Assembly (NCBI GenBank): GCA_016801845.1
Contig: CM028923.1
Coordinates: forward strand, 8,268,001-8,332,000
Reading direction: 5' to 3'
Source: Polydactylus sextarius
Taxonomy: Eukaryota > Chordata > Actinopteri > Polynemidae
DNA: 64,000 nucleotides
Shown here: positions 35,512 to 47,736 of the stretch, one piece after another
Numbering within the stretch: position 1 is the first letter of the stretch
Layout of the letters: each line of letters begins with the position of its first letter
Translations under genes and position numbers: made by a program
Notes under the pieces: model-generated
Seen by the model: the letters and a program-made list of their open reading frames with translations, nothing else
Told to the model about the DNA's origin: nothing
The model's database searches: none

Positions 35512-38500
35512 GCTTTTAGCAATATAATATTGGAAATATTGAAAATATTGGTATGAAATAGACCAAAATGACAAACATATTCCTCTATAATTCTATTAAA
35601 AACTAGCAACAAACAACAAAAAGGTGATATCAGTGATATTTGGGTCTTGCAGCCTGTGGGTAGCAACAGAACGCTGGCTTGCATTTAGCAGGGTAAAGGT
35701 TAAATGGGCTTTGTGAGTCATGGATCAGAGCGGAGAGTGGAGGAGAGATGAAGTGGGTTGAGGGTCAATACCAGCAGTGTGCATACGGTGGGAAAATACT
35801 GTGAGGACACCGAGAGGAGAAAGAAAAAAAAAAAAAACGCAAGGCGTGGTGCAGAGCTGTGTATGAGCCTCCCAGGCATGGAAGTGATGACAATTTAAAG
35901 AATGTGGAAGCGTTGAAGTGTCATATGCGATCATGTCAAGCTTGTGTCTGTAACAATTCCACGCAAAAAACAGTGATTTCTCACAAAAGGTAATCATTGA
36001 CTCTCACTTTTTGCTATTTGCTTCTCCAAGAGTGAGAGACGACAGACATTCGTTGGTAAAACATATGGCTGTCTCGCCAGTACAATACTGGCTCCCAGCC
36101 AAGTAATTAAAACAGTTAATTATCTGTGTGCCTGTGCAGGAAGCTATGAACAGTTCTACTATTAATAAAAAGGTTAAATAGAATATCTTTCGCGCGAGAG
36201 ACGGTTAATTTTGCATTACTAATTTACAACATTTATTGAGATCTGGATACATCTTAAAGATGAAAATGTCCATGGCTCTGTTGTCATGTACAGGTAGTCT
36301 GAAATCACAGTGTGTATCTTGACAATCTGAGTATCTCCTTCAAACAGAACAGGGATCAGAGGTCGGGCAAAGCCATTTCAGTAGAAAATGGCCTCAACCT
36401 CTATCTGTTCTTGGGTTTCATCTGTACCAGCCACAGAGAATTAGTGAAACTTTAAACTTATTAAACTGAATTATAATAAATAAAAGGATATGTTAAGCAA
36501 GCTTTCCTTTCAGTGCAAAATACACCCTCTGCTGATGTGTGGTTGTGTAACATGTCACGTCCGACTGCAATAAGCTAAAGTGCTACAGCAGCAGCCGAGC
36601 ACGTTCGGGCCTATGTCAGAGGGTGAAACGGCAAGGTGAGTAAAGCAGCGTGGCTCTGGTAGGACAATGCAGAGTATCTGGCAGCCCCAAATCCTGCCAG
36701 CTCAGCAGATTTAACAGTGAGTGAGTAAGAGAGAGAGTCGCAGAGGTGGAGGCAATATCCCTGATGTGAAACGGCACTGGCTTTTGCGGGCCAGCATCCA
36801 GACGCATCGAATGATGCTGAGTAAGAACAAACAGGAGATGACTTATTCTTACAGTGAGTCACAGTCCCCACAGCCTGGTCTGCGTCAGGCCTCTGGACAC
36901 GAATCACATGCTACATACACAACACATTTAAATAGGATTATCTGGTGTTTTACAAATGAGGGGTAAATTATCATCAAGTTTTTAGTCATTTTTAGTAATG
37001 ACCTAGTATGTTTTTTTTTTTTGTTTTTTTTAACAAGATTTACGCAGTAGCTGTGGAAATCTGATCTAGTGTAAGAGAGAGGGAACTAGTGTCTCAGTTT
37101 TCCCCTAATTACTGTAAGTAAACTGGGTTAAGATTTGAATAGTTTCAGATGGGGCTTTTTCATTTCCTCCTGCACTGCTGAGTCGGGGCCATGTGAGCAT
37201 GTGGATCTCACAGTTCAAATAAAATTAAACGTTGCAATGAACAAAGAAGGAAATGTGATTAACAGTGCAGATGTTGTACGTCTGATTTTCTCTTCAAGGC
37301 TCATAAACGTGGCAACTGTCTGCCTTTTTTTTAATTGGTTTATCAGTTAGCAGACACATCTCGAGCTGATTGATGACTTTTCGACGCTGAGAAGCGCTTC
37401 TGTTCTGCGTCCTCCTCATCTTGCCCGCTCGGCGGTTTATCTTTTTTTTCTACAAAGGCATTCTTTCATCACGAGGAGAGCAAGAGAGAGAGAGAGGCTC
37501 TCATTGAAGGCGGGCCGACTTCAGATCGGCCTTCTCTCGGGGGGTCAGACGAGTAGGATCGAGGACACATGCAGGCTCCATTGAACTGGAGCCACTTTTC
37601 CCACACCACGAACATATTGATGATAAACAGATGCTCAATATGAAATGTCCCTTGAACAACTGGGTCTGCGATCACTGCATTTTTTCCTCTTACAAATGAT
37701 ACCAGAATACTAGAAAACAGAAATGACACCACGCCACAGGGAGCATCAGGGTCATCTGTAGATGTCAGTCGGCTTCCTGGCCAATGAAATAGCTTTGAAA
37801 AGCAATACATAATTACACACTCTACAAATCATGTGTGAAGATAAATTTTCCATCATACTAATTTCACTTTATGGCTGCGGGTAACAAAAAAAGGAAGAAA
37901 AAAAAGGAAAAATATCTACCTATGAGGAAAATAAGCTCAAACATCCCGTTTTCATCCTCCCACATAAAGTAATGATGTGGTTCTTCATTTAAGGAAAAAA
38001 AATGAACTCAGTCATAGCTGACAGATTCAATTATTCGCTGTAAAACATCTTTTAACAGTCATTGTTAAGACTGATTGGCTTACACCACATCATGTGATGC
38101 TGGTGCCTTGAACCAATTGGATGTTTGGCGTGATAAAGAGTTCTTTAATGGCTTCTTCGACCTAAATCCTCGCTAATCATTTCAGAGCTGTGACAAAGAT
38201 TCTTGCATTTTGGGGGGTGGAGGGGGGTGTAATATTATTTTTAAGCTTCCTGTACAATGACATAAGCTGCCACCACTGGGATTTGAACAGTCCTCCTTTG
38301 TTTCTCCAACAGTGGTTAAAAAAACCCTATATGAACATATGTATATAGATATAATTTCCCTTCTTCCAATGAGCCAAACCTCATCTTTTGTGTCAAATCT
38401 GTTAACAAGGCTGTGAAGCTGTGTTGAACTGATGATCACAGTTAAAAAAAAAAATAAAGAAAAAAAAAAAAAAACTCGAATGAATCTTCAGTGAAAACAA

Positions 38501-39405
38501 ATATTTGCCACCTTGGTGTATAAAATTAAATCAGCTGTTCAGACGGAGATGCCGATACGTTTTAACACTCAGCGAGTGACAGCTACTACCAGTCTGGCAA
38601 CTCCTCTGCTCTCACCCACTCTCCCATCTGTTGCCCACCTGGTCCACACAAACAACAACAATGCTTTATTAAATTAAAAAAAAAAAAAGTCTAGATAGAG
38701 GACAAATATGAAAGATAAAGTGAATAAAAGTGTGATTATTACGTTTATTTATAGGCATGCCTGTGTGTGTGTGTGTGTGCTGGAGCAGGAGCAGTTATCT
38801 CTGTCTGTTTTTATTCATCTCAAGCCCTTTGCTGTTCTTCACATGTGGCCTGGCACAGCCGGCGATCACAGCAGCACCTCTCTGCTCTTCCTCGTTCCAC
38901 TCCTCTTCACTGCATCTAGTTTCCTCCCACTAACTCGTTCCACTTGGCCTTTCTGTTCCCTGATCTCTCAAACACGATGCTTTACATTTTCTTCCCGAGC
39001 TCCCGACTCTGACCTCTTTCCCCTCTCATGTCTTTGTCTCTTTCTCCTAATGATTATTTAAAAAGAAATTCCAAATTCACACATTTAATAAGTCATGTCG
39101 GTGTCGAAGAGTTAATTCGCTTAACTTACATCATGTCTTTGTTCATAGTAAACTGGAATACGGTACGACTGTAAGTGACTCTGATGTAGTAAAGTAACAG
39201 GATGATGTGATACCGGAGATAAAACTGTCTGAAATCAGATCTATCAGACTAACACACTTCTTATAGCTGCTCATTGTGCAAAAACTGGGTCTCTCCCATC
39301 TTCCAGCAATAACATCTTCCAAAAAAAAAAAAAACACAACAAAAACTCCATCTGTCTTCTGTAGAGGGCACAGAGAACAACAGCATCTGCTCTCTCAAAC
39401 CAGCT

Positions 39406-39427
39406 ACCACCACCACCACCACCACCA
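39406..39427. repeat. (ACC)n trinucleotide repeat
   Basis: Seven ACC units followed by AGC/CAG units. It produces a spurious poly-His frame. Confidence 0.9.
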
Positions 39428-39590
39428 GCACCAGCAGCAGCGGTACAATGGCCTGGCTTTAACTCGTCTCCAACGTTTATCAATTCATCAATCTTCAGCC
39501 AATCACTCTAATTTAATGTGTCCCGCTACCTTAATGAACACAGCCGCCCAAACATGTCCAGCTGTGAGCTGAGGGTGTGAGAGTACAGCG

Positions 39591-39593
<3 letters not shown>

Positions 39594-39649
<56 letters not shown>

Positions 39650-39664
39650 GTGCGCGAGTGTGTG
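39594..39664. repeat. (GT)n microsatellite, long
   Basis: About 50 bp of pure GT followed by GTGCG variants and a G run. It is the longest dinucleotide tract in the window. Confidence 0.95.
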
Positions 39665-42133
39665 GTGGGGGGGGTGTTGATGCCCCCCTCCCCACACCCA
39701 AACCTGCCATTATTGCCACAGGGTAACGCTATTAACCCAAAGCTTACTGCATCGATCTGTCCATAGATTCTTCTCTGTGGTGTCATAGGTGTGAGAAAGG
39801 AAAATGCAGGATGTTCCTGTCATGACTTTATCAAAACATGCACCTGCATACTTCAATGGCAGCTACTTAAGTAGGGACTGAGCTCCACCACCGTTGGGAA
39901 TGGATTTAAAAAAAAAGAAGTTTCTATATTGTGACAGAGGCTGAGGCAGCACTGCGACTGCGCTCACAAAAATAAGAAGCATTATGCAGCTGGGCAAGTG
40001 CAAATAGTGTATTACGACATTTCCTCACGACATTAGGGATACTATAATTATACCTGCAGTAAACTGGACCCCGATTCACTCAAACAGCCTGAAAACAAAT
40101 GATCTTATTGACATCTCCCTTGTCTCATAATTGTGTTGTCACTGAAGGCGACTGTAGGCAGAATAACAACGCACCTAAACCGACCATAAACTCCATCACC
40201 TGGCTGGTGTCTAATGGGCCGTGGATAATCGTAGAGGGCTGCTGAGTGACGATGACATCGCATATGCTGTGAGTAACGGCCGTACCCTGACAGTCTTGGG
40301 GGACGCCGTCATAGGAAACTGAAGTCGTGTCTCATCAGGGGGGACACGCGCAGTACCTGCCACGTCAAGGTATAAAACTGCATCACATCATCATGGTATA
40401 TGATTTCTCTTCAAAATGACATGTGGCATTTAAAATAATTGCTCCATGTTACTAAATGATTTATAGCCCACAATGGCTTTTAAGCATTTGACAAAATGAC
40501 TTTAATGACCTTAACAAATCAGATGTTGAATATTTTAAGATTCAGGACAGATTTAAGTTCATGGTTTTCAATCTGATTATTTACGTTGGCATCTATAGAA
40601 CAATAGGCTTTGTTCACAGCAGACATTTTGACTTGTCATAGCTGGGACAGAAAAGAAAATCAGCCCTTATTTAATATCATTATTGCTACCTGAAGTTTTC
40701 CTGCTGCATATCACTGAAGCTTTCCAGGAAAAGAGAAGGCGGCTTTGGAATTATCATAAAATCAAGCTTAATTTGTTTTTTCTGTGGACTGCCGTTGGCA
40801 AGAAATTCCTAATATGATCTCTAGACGGCCTTGTCTAATTGTTTCTTTTTTTCTTTTTATTTAGAAAGTAAAACACAGAAATCGGATGAATCTGTCAGAT
40901 CTCAGCTCTCACCGTGCTCCAGAGCAGAGGAATGCGGTACGAAATGCTGACTGAAACTCTTAAAAATGTAGGTTAACAGGATGATATTTGCATTCTAGTG
41001 CAAGCTTCAAGTTTGCACAACACTACAGTCGGCTTTCCGTTTCATTTCTCAACTCGGCTGATGACATTTACCAAAAGATCAGAGCCTGCAGAGCTGGTCT
41101 ACATTAATGAAAACATGAAGAAGTAACACAGGAGTTATTAGTATTTACATGGATCATAAACAAGATTAGTGATAGCTTAATAAAACTATGGACCTTTTTG
41201 CATTGGTTAAGGGTCACATACTAATATCCTATTGTATTACACACACAGACGGACACATATAATATGATATGTCATGACAGCGATTCTTCCTGCTTGTGCC
41301 TTATCCTGTTATCCACTGTGATACTAACTGATCACTGTGGAAACATGTGGGAGCCTTGACCTCTTTATATTCCCTCACTCACAAATACAACCACTGCATT
41401 TCCATTCAAAGCACATTATCATGACATTTCTTTTGCCAAATCACCCCATCGTTTTATCTGCAATACCTAAAAAAATTAGTAACAAAATCCAAATTAATAC
41501 CACACATGGAAAGGGAAAGAAGCAAATCTTCACATTGAAGATGCAAAAGCAAGAGAATATTTAGTACATCTGCTTCAACATTGGCCCAAATCTGGTTATA
41601 TTTCACTTATCGGTTGATTGTTTTTGCTGATTCTAATCTATACACAAAAAGTTCCTTTACAAATGAGATTTTTTTTTTTTTTTTAAGATTACGAAAATCA
41701 ACCAATTCCCCACTACAAAGTCTCTCCTCGTGTAGAGATTTTTCTCCTCTATGACAAATATTTTATTTATGATAAAAAAAAAACCGCACAAATATCATCT
41801 ATAACTCTCCTTCACGCAGCTCTGCCTTTTATTTTCTGTAAGAATCGATGAGAAATGTTGATCAGTGATAAAGAATAGGAAGCTGCCTGGTCTTCCTGTT
41901 GATCAATAGACACCTGCTGACTGGCCTACATACGTCTCTAAATCTTAATATGCTGGAAAAACAAGGCCTTTGGTGGGTTTATTAGGAGGAAGAGGAGAAA
42001 AAAACTAACACTTGATATAACAGCCGGAGGATCTGAGCTACAGCTGAGAGAGCATCAGTAGCAGACATCAAATATAATCTTCTCAGTGGTGACGGCCTGG
42101 CTGCACCGGCCGGCTCCAGCGACAATAACCCTC

Positions 42134-42152
42134 CTGCTGCTGCTGCTGCTGC
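42134..42152. repeat. (CTG)n trinucleotide repeat
   Basis: Six CTG units, about 450 bp from the candidate first exon of nrcam. Confidence 0.9.
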
Positions 42153-42603
42153 AGCCGCCGCTGAATAAATCCATTCAATACAACAGCAGATCAACACATT
42201 GCTTTCCCTCCCTTCTCGAGATGCAGTGCGGTGAACTCACAGGCTGCAACTGTCTGCGTTTGAAGCTCAGTAGGATCCGTTGGATTTTTTTTTTTAAAAT
42301 ATGTATATATATAAAATCAAAAATTGAAGAAAAAGAAAAAAAAATCGACAATCGGCGTCAGGCGCCTCCATATTTCCGATTTTTTTTTTTTTTCACCTGG
42401 TCGTCCTCCTCCTCAGTCAAAGCAGCAGCATCACCATCAGGATGGTGGCAAATGAAAAAAAAATGAAAGGAATAATAATAATAAAGAAAAAAACCGCTGC
42501 AGTGTTATTCACGAGCCACAGATGATGACACTAAAGATAACAGCAGAGGGGGAATTTACATGATAAAAAGACAGAAAAATGGAGAATGCATGTTAAAACT
42601 CAC

Positions 42604-42666
42604 CGTCTGCAAACCGGCTCCTGCTTCCTCCCCCGGTCAGTGTGTGTGTGTGTGTGAGAGAGAGAG

Positions 42667-42697
<31 letters not shown>

Positions 42698-42950
42698 CTT
42701 GATGCTATAGAAAAAGATGAGGCGCGCGTATGTGTGTGTGTGTCGGTTGATGTGTGTGTGTTTGAGGCACCGTGCCCGGCCACTGAGCGTGTGTCCGTTC
42801 CCCCCTCAGCCGCTGCAGCAGCAAGCTGTGGTCCACACGGCTCCTCCGCTCTCCTCACCCGCTCACCCCTCCTCCTCCCCCATCCTCACCCCTCCTCCCC
42901 GCTGCTGTCAAAACCAGCAGCGTCCAAAGATCGTCGACGCTCCCTGAGAA
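42604..42950 (-). other. nrcam: Candidate untranslated first exon and promoter of nrcam
   Basis: A strong donor (GCAGACG|GTGAGT) lies at 42604/42603 on the minus strand. The upstream sequence is the most GC- and CpG-rich of the region, reaching about 43020. This suits a CpG-island promoter and a noncoding first exon spliced to 15994, leaving a 26.6-kb intron. The 5' end is undetermined. The exon body would include the GT/GA repeat at 42640-42697. Confidence 0.5.
42640..42697. repeat. (TG)n(AG)n compound microsatellite
   Basis: TG units switch to AG units, with one short interruption (ATAC). Confidence 0.95.
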
Positions 42951-43019
42951 GAAGACGACGCACTCCGCCGCGGAAAACCTGGCCCGTTGTCACGCTCTGC
43001 GAACTACGCATGCGCGGTG

Positions 43020-45570
43020 TTTAATCGCTCGCAGGTGTGCATCATTTTCATTATACGCACTGCGTTTGTTTATTTGAAACCCGGCTAAAGTGTCAGCTTA
43101 ACCCTAGCTGACTTAACCCAAGTCATCCACCTCTAGTCTCTACCCTGTATATTACAGCTACTTGTATGGGAGGATATGGTATCAGAGTGAGGCCTCTTTG
43201 TTTTCTTCTTGCTATCTTTCAATTCAGTGCAGAAAGAAAGGAGAAAAAAAAAACAGCCGCTCTGGAAAAAAAAAAAAAAACGTACTGCAGCGCCCCCTTT
43301 TAATGAGCGGCAGCAGAGAGAAATGCAGGCCAAGAAATTAACAACAACCCATCACAGGAGTTATCAAATAAAAAAGTTTAAGTAAAAGAAATAAAGTAAA
43401 AATATAAGTAAAAAAGTAAGAAAAGTTTGAGTTCTTTAGTAGGTTTTCCTCATCATATTTTTTCTAAATTCATTGGTAAAATATTCATATTTTATTTACT
43501 TTGTACTTTGTTTATACTGTTGTTCCAGATGATTCTCAGCATCTGTGAGACACAAGTGTTTCTTTGTGCATAGACCACCTGTCCTGTGATGTCTGCACAC
43601 ACACCTGACTGCATTACATACAACATTATCATTAGTGGTCCACCAATCTTCATCTCAGTTTGAACTGCAGACCCCTGACAGCTGTGTGTGAACACTCCTC
43701 ACCCCTTCCACATCACTCACCTCCAACCTGGGACAGAGCAGGCATGCCTTACACACATTAAGACCTTGTCATCAACGCTTCAGCCATCACTACCAGCAAT
43801 GTCCAGACTGTTTCTGTTCCCCTCTTCTGCTCACGCTTGACTATTTTTTAATAAAAAGTGCAAAAGTCAAACCTGTGAACAGTTGTGAGCAGCAACTGTT
43901 TCTGTTCCCCTCGTCTGCTCACGCTTGACTATTTTTTAATAAAAAAGTGCAAAAGTCAAACCTCTGTGAGCAGCTATGGACATTTATGTCCATGGCTGAC
44001 TCGCGTTTACCTCCCTGCAAGGCATGTATCATCAGCTCTGTGTGTGTGATGGGGTACAACATGTGCAGCTTCTTCACGTTATAAATGCATATACTAACAC
44101 TCATCCTGGCTGAAGGGAACCAGCATTCACAACTGAGTCATGTGCGGTTGGTGACACATCCTGAGGGGGGGAGCTGGGACCAAAACAACAAGGAGTTGTG
44201 GCTGTTCTTGTTAAGCGTGATTTAACATGAAATGAAAATGTGTTGGTGCACATGTGTGTGCAAGACCTGCAGACACCAAACACCATTTCACTGATTTAAA
44301 TGCATAAATGCCCTACATGGGTGTGACTAAATGCTAAAGATAATTAATGTTGACCCTGAGGTGAGAGTTTACACTCAACAGACGTTGCAATGGTGGTCAC
44401 AGACAGTGACATCCAAACAGAGCGCCGTTGGACAAATAGGATGTGTGTGTATATGTGTGTGTAGGTAGGTGTGTCTCCACGCTAACCTGACTGACAGAGA
44501 TCTGTGGAGAACCACACCACTGTGTAAACTGTGCTGCCGTTTCTTTTCAATGAGGAGACGTGACGACGGACAGATGTTTCTTTACGGCGTGACATTACTG
44601 ACATGCCGCTGTGGAGTGTGAAATACTCCCCAGGCACTTTCAACATATTTTCATTACCGTTTATGAAACAACATGTCTACTGTCTCTCTATTCCAGGAAT
44701 ATGGAAACAAATTACTAAAAAAAAAAACATTAATTAAAAATGATTTGGAAGTAAATGCATTTTAGCACGGCGTCATTATTTTTTTTACAATGATCTTTCG
44801 GGGGCCACTGTGTACTTTAAAACCAGTTCATACAGTCAAGGATATATCACAATGAGGCAATGTCTCTTTGACATTTGCCAGATAACTGTTTCTGTATTGT
44901 TATTGTTTACACAGGAGCTTCCCTAACTTGACAATAACGGTGTCTTCCTTTCAATGAGACGCACAAGCTTCCTCACACTAACTAACCTGAGATGAACCAG
45001 GCGTGACAATGAGGATTATTATTCGAAGTAAATGTGTATGAATCTTACTGCTCGATTCTTTCGGCTGATTCTATCCTCCGCAGTGACAGATTGGATGCAT
45101 GAATTAATTTCTTCTTGCTCATTTCTATTCCCTTCTCACACTTATAACCTCTCAGGGCCACATTTGTTGCTTCACTCGCATTATTGTATCTTCTGTAAAA
45201 CCCATAGATTGCACTGACGTGGTGTTTGCGTTTATATATTTGAACTTACAACAAACTGGACAAGAAGCAGATACTTGAAAAATCAGCAACAATGTCAGAC
45301 AACTTATACAAACTTCTCACTGCACTGTTGTTTGTGTTAAGGGGATGGCATGTTTGGTAACTGTGGAAGCTAACAAAAGTTTGATGGTATTGATAGCGAA
45401 CGTCAGTGTGATCACTTTTTTTTCTTTCTTCTATTAACAGCTGACAAAAACCCTACTAATTACAACCGCAAAATAAAAGAGGTTGATTGTGTAACACGAG
45501 TCTGCAACATCAGGGACAATTTTAGGCAAACGTGGGCGCGCAAATTGAGAAGATTGTAAACGAGAAGAGA
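43020..45570. other. Intergenic between nrcam promoter and pnpla8 3' side
   Basis: No convincing exon. It holds A runs at 43242-43280 and the tandem duplication at 43807-43963. Confidence 0.55.
43807..43963. repeat. Two-copy tandem duplication, period about 88 bp
   Basis: Copies at 43807-43873 and 43895-43963 differ by little more than a T/G substitution and one A in a poly-A run. Each contains CTGCTCACGCTTGACTATTT and an AATAAA. They are separated by a short diverged spacer (GTGAGCAGC-like), so the full unit is about 88 bp. Confidence 0.92.
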
Positions 45571-45579
45571 AGTATAACG

Positions 45580-45593
45580 GTTGCTATGGGAAC
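45580..45593. promoter_or_regulatory. X-box-like (RFX) palindrome
   Basis: GTTGCTATGGGAAC matches the RFX consensus GTTGCCATGGCAAC at 12 of 14 positions. It lies 44 bp before a plus-strand ATG that opens a possible two-exon small ORF. Confidence 0.4.
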
Positions 45594-45637
45594 ACCATAA
45601 GACCAGACAATCCGATTCTGCTTGAGGAGGAGGAGAA

Positions 45638-45891
45638 ATGGACAGCTCCTGCCACAACAAGCAACTAACAGTGCGGTGGTATGAGCTTAAACATTTACAT
45701 CGTATATATGTTTTCCCTTTGGTTCATGTAAACACAGGCTGGCAGGCTGCTTCCAGCTCAGGAAAGATTTGTCATTGGGACGAACATCGCCAGAGTGTGT
45801 TAATCTCATGTTCACCCCATTTGTCTGTCTTGGACTGTGTACTTGTCAGGGACGCTCAGTCTCCACACAGTCTGACAAGAGACTGAAATAA
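45638..45891 (+). CDS. Speculative two-exon small ORF (56 codons)
   Basis: The ATG at 45638 follows an AGGAGGAGGAGAA leader. Exon 1 (45638-45678) ends at a GTATGA donor. Exon 2 (45762-45891) follows CTTCCAGCTCAG and joins in frame as a Trp codon, ending at TAA 45889-45891. The product would begin MDSSCHNKQLTVRWKDLSLG. No family is recognised and the composition is not distinctive. Support is only the splice pair plus the X-box-like site upstream. It could equally be chance; the unspliced frame is also open for 82 codons. Confidence 0.2.
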
Positions 45892-47736
45892 CATTTCGTT
45901 CCGTGTCTGATGGTGGATCTCGCAGACATCATCTAAACCTCTGTATTTGAAGCTTTTTTTTTCTTTCCTCGATTTGCACATGCGTGGTAAAGTTTGAAGT
46001 TTCACATAAAAATCAAATCGATTCAAGCTTGTTAGGTAGCAAAACAAAACAAAAAAAAAAAAACATTGAAACAGGCTTTTTCCATCAATATTTTTTGAAT
46101 TGTTTTGATTAAAAATCTGTAATTTATAACAAAACTAAAGATTGCTTTGACCCACTCTGATTAAATTTGAATACTTTTGGTGTGATTATGCATTTACAAT
46201 CCTGTTGGCAGCTTTTACTTCAGATATATTTGTAGGATCTCTCACCCCAGTTTAACTTTACTCCCTATAAAGAGTCTTCTAGAGCAAGCATAAACCAGTT
46301 TGGTTGAATTTTACCACGATGAAGCTCAAACTGGCATTGGAGCCATCAATCCATCAGTCTAACCAGTCAAACCAAACTCGATAGTGAGTGAGGCATCAGT
46401 CGTGTGAAACGCTCCGCACACTTATTCTATGATTCTGACATGGGCCATTGTTGTGGAGGTGTGTGAGCACGAATCCTTGCAATATATTGTTTGCGTTGAT
46501 TAGGGTAACGACGGTGTGACTGGGAGGAATGACGACGAGGAATTTTCGGGTGGCTCTTCAAAGGGGTCAAAACAATAAAGCAGAAAATCAGTTTGTACAA
46601 TCGGGAGGAAAAAAAGCAATTCATCACTCATTGCATTGTGCTGACTCTATTGTAGTGCTCTTTGTGATGCGTGTGTGGGGGCGTTGTGTTGTTTGATTTT
46701 GTATGAGACAGCGGAATGCAAATCCAGATGAACGTAATTAAAATCAAATAACAAGACATATGTTTCTCACTTAACAGGGGGAACTTAGAAGGAAATCATT
46801 CGAAGGCCCATTTGAATAGTGCAGAATCAATATCACGGTTTTATTTCTTTCTTTTCTTTCATGACACTTTTTTTAACTTTTACTATTCCACAATCAATGA
46901 GGAATGAGGGAGGAATTGGGATTTATGTGAAATTGTGTCAAATTTATAAATTGTGCAGCAACATAAGCTAAGGTCAAGGAATTCAGGCTTGAGTGAGGTT
47001 AGAGGCAAAAGTTTCACGGTAAATAATGAGCCACGATTCATTTCTCTAGGAAAAAAAAACAGAGCAGCGCATGCTTTGTACGTTGAGGATGACGATAATC
47101 ATATTCTAATACTTGTGTCAGAAGTATGAGAACAGATTTCAGTGTTGCTGTATTTTAAATAAAGGACCACATATTTTCTTATCTTATTTTGAAATTCTAG
47201 CGATAACAGTAAGGGTTCAATCTTACTTATATTATTTACATTTTAAAGTTAAGAATTATGTTTTTACAAAGTGCATGAAGTGTTTCTTTTTGTACAGTGT
47301 TAGAAATAGGCAGTCCCGCTTATGTTCTCACTACGCGATCATATATTAATTACACTTCAATGTATTCAAGTTATGGAAAAAAAGAAATCTTACATCTTTA
47401 CAAAATAACCAGTTATTCCATCATAATTGGTGTTAACTCTTCGAACCGTTATTGTAATACGGTCATGTTTCAGCACCACGTTGTTTCATCTTTGACCGCT
47501 CTGTCTTTGTTTTGTAAATTACATCACTTCTGTAATTTCACACTATAATTTATACCACTATTCATAGTATCTTTTAGTGTTAGAGGGATGATGAGGATGA
47601 CGATGGTGATCAAACCATGTAAACATTTAGTATTTCATTAAGATTGCCTCCCTAGTTGTTTGATCCCTTTCAAGTATTTGGAGTTTTACACTCCTACTCC
47701 TCTTTTATCTTTAAAAACTTGTGCCACAGGTTAAAA
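45892..47736. other. Intergenic / pnpla8 3' flank
   Basis: AT-rich. It presumably includes the pnpla8 3'UTR next to 47736. A possible minus-strand AATAAA lies near 46839-46845. Nothing else was recognised. Confidence 0.55.

Larger units (their letters stand above)
26001..42603 (-). other. Long 5' intron of nrcam, promoter-proximal part
   Basis: It holds several microsatellites (28026-28074, 35491-35511, 39406-39427, 39594-39664), a CTG repeat (42134-42152), many homopolymers and an X-box-like palindrome at 26642-26655. No gene is recognisable. An additional untranslated nrcam exon could lie at 42237-42290 (a donor-like GTGAGT on the minus strand), but I cannot establish it. Confidence 0.5.

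Noticed and set aside
39276..39572. Frame with a poly-His run
   Set aside because: The His run is just the (ACC)n repeat read in one frame; nothing around it looks coding.
15995..42603. Search for tRNA, snRNA, miRNA hairpins or nested genes in the long intron
   Set aside because: No cloverleaf, snRNA motif or stable hairpin could be supported by eye. A covariance-model search would be needed to claim any.
42560..43024. 154-codon plus-strand frame over the nrcam promoter
   Set aside because: It is built from TG/AG microsatellite and Ser/Pro/Arg-rich GC sequence. There is no domain, and the minus-strand donor at 42604 explains the region better.
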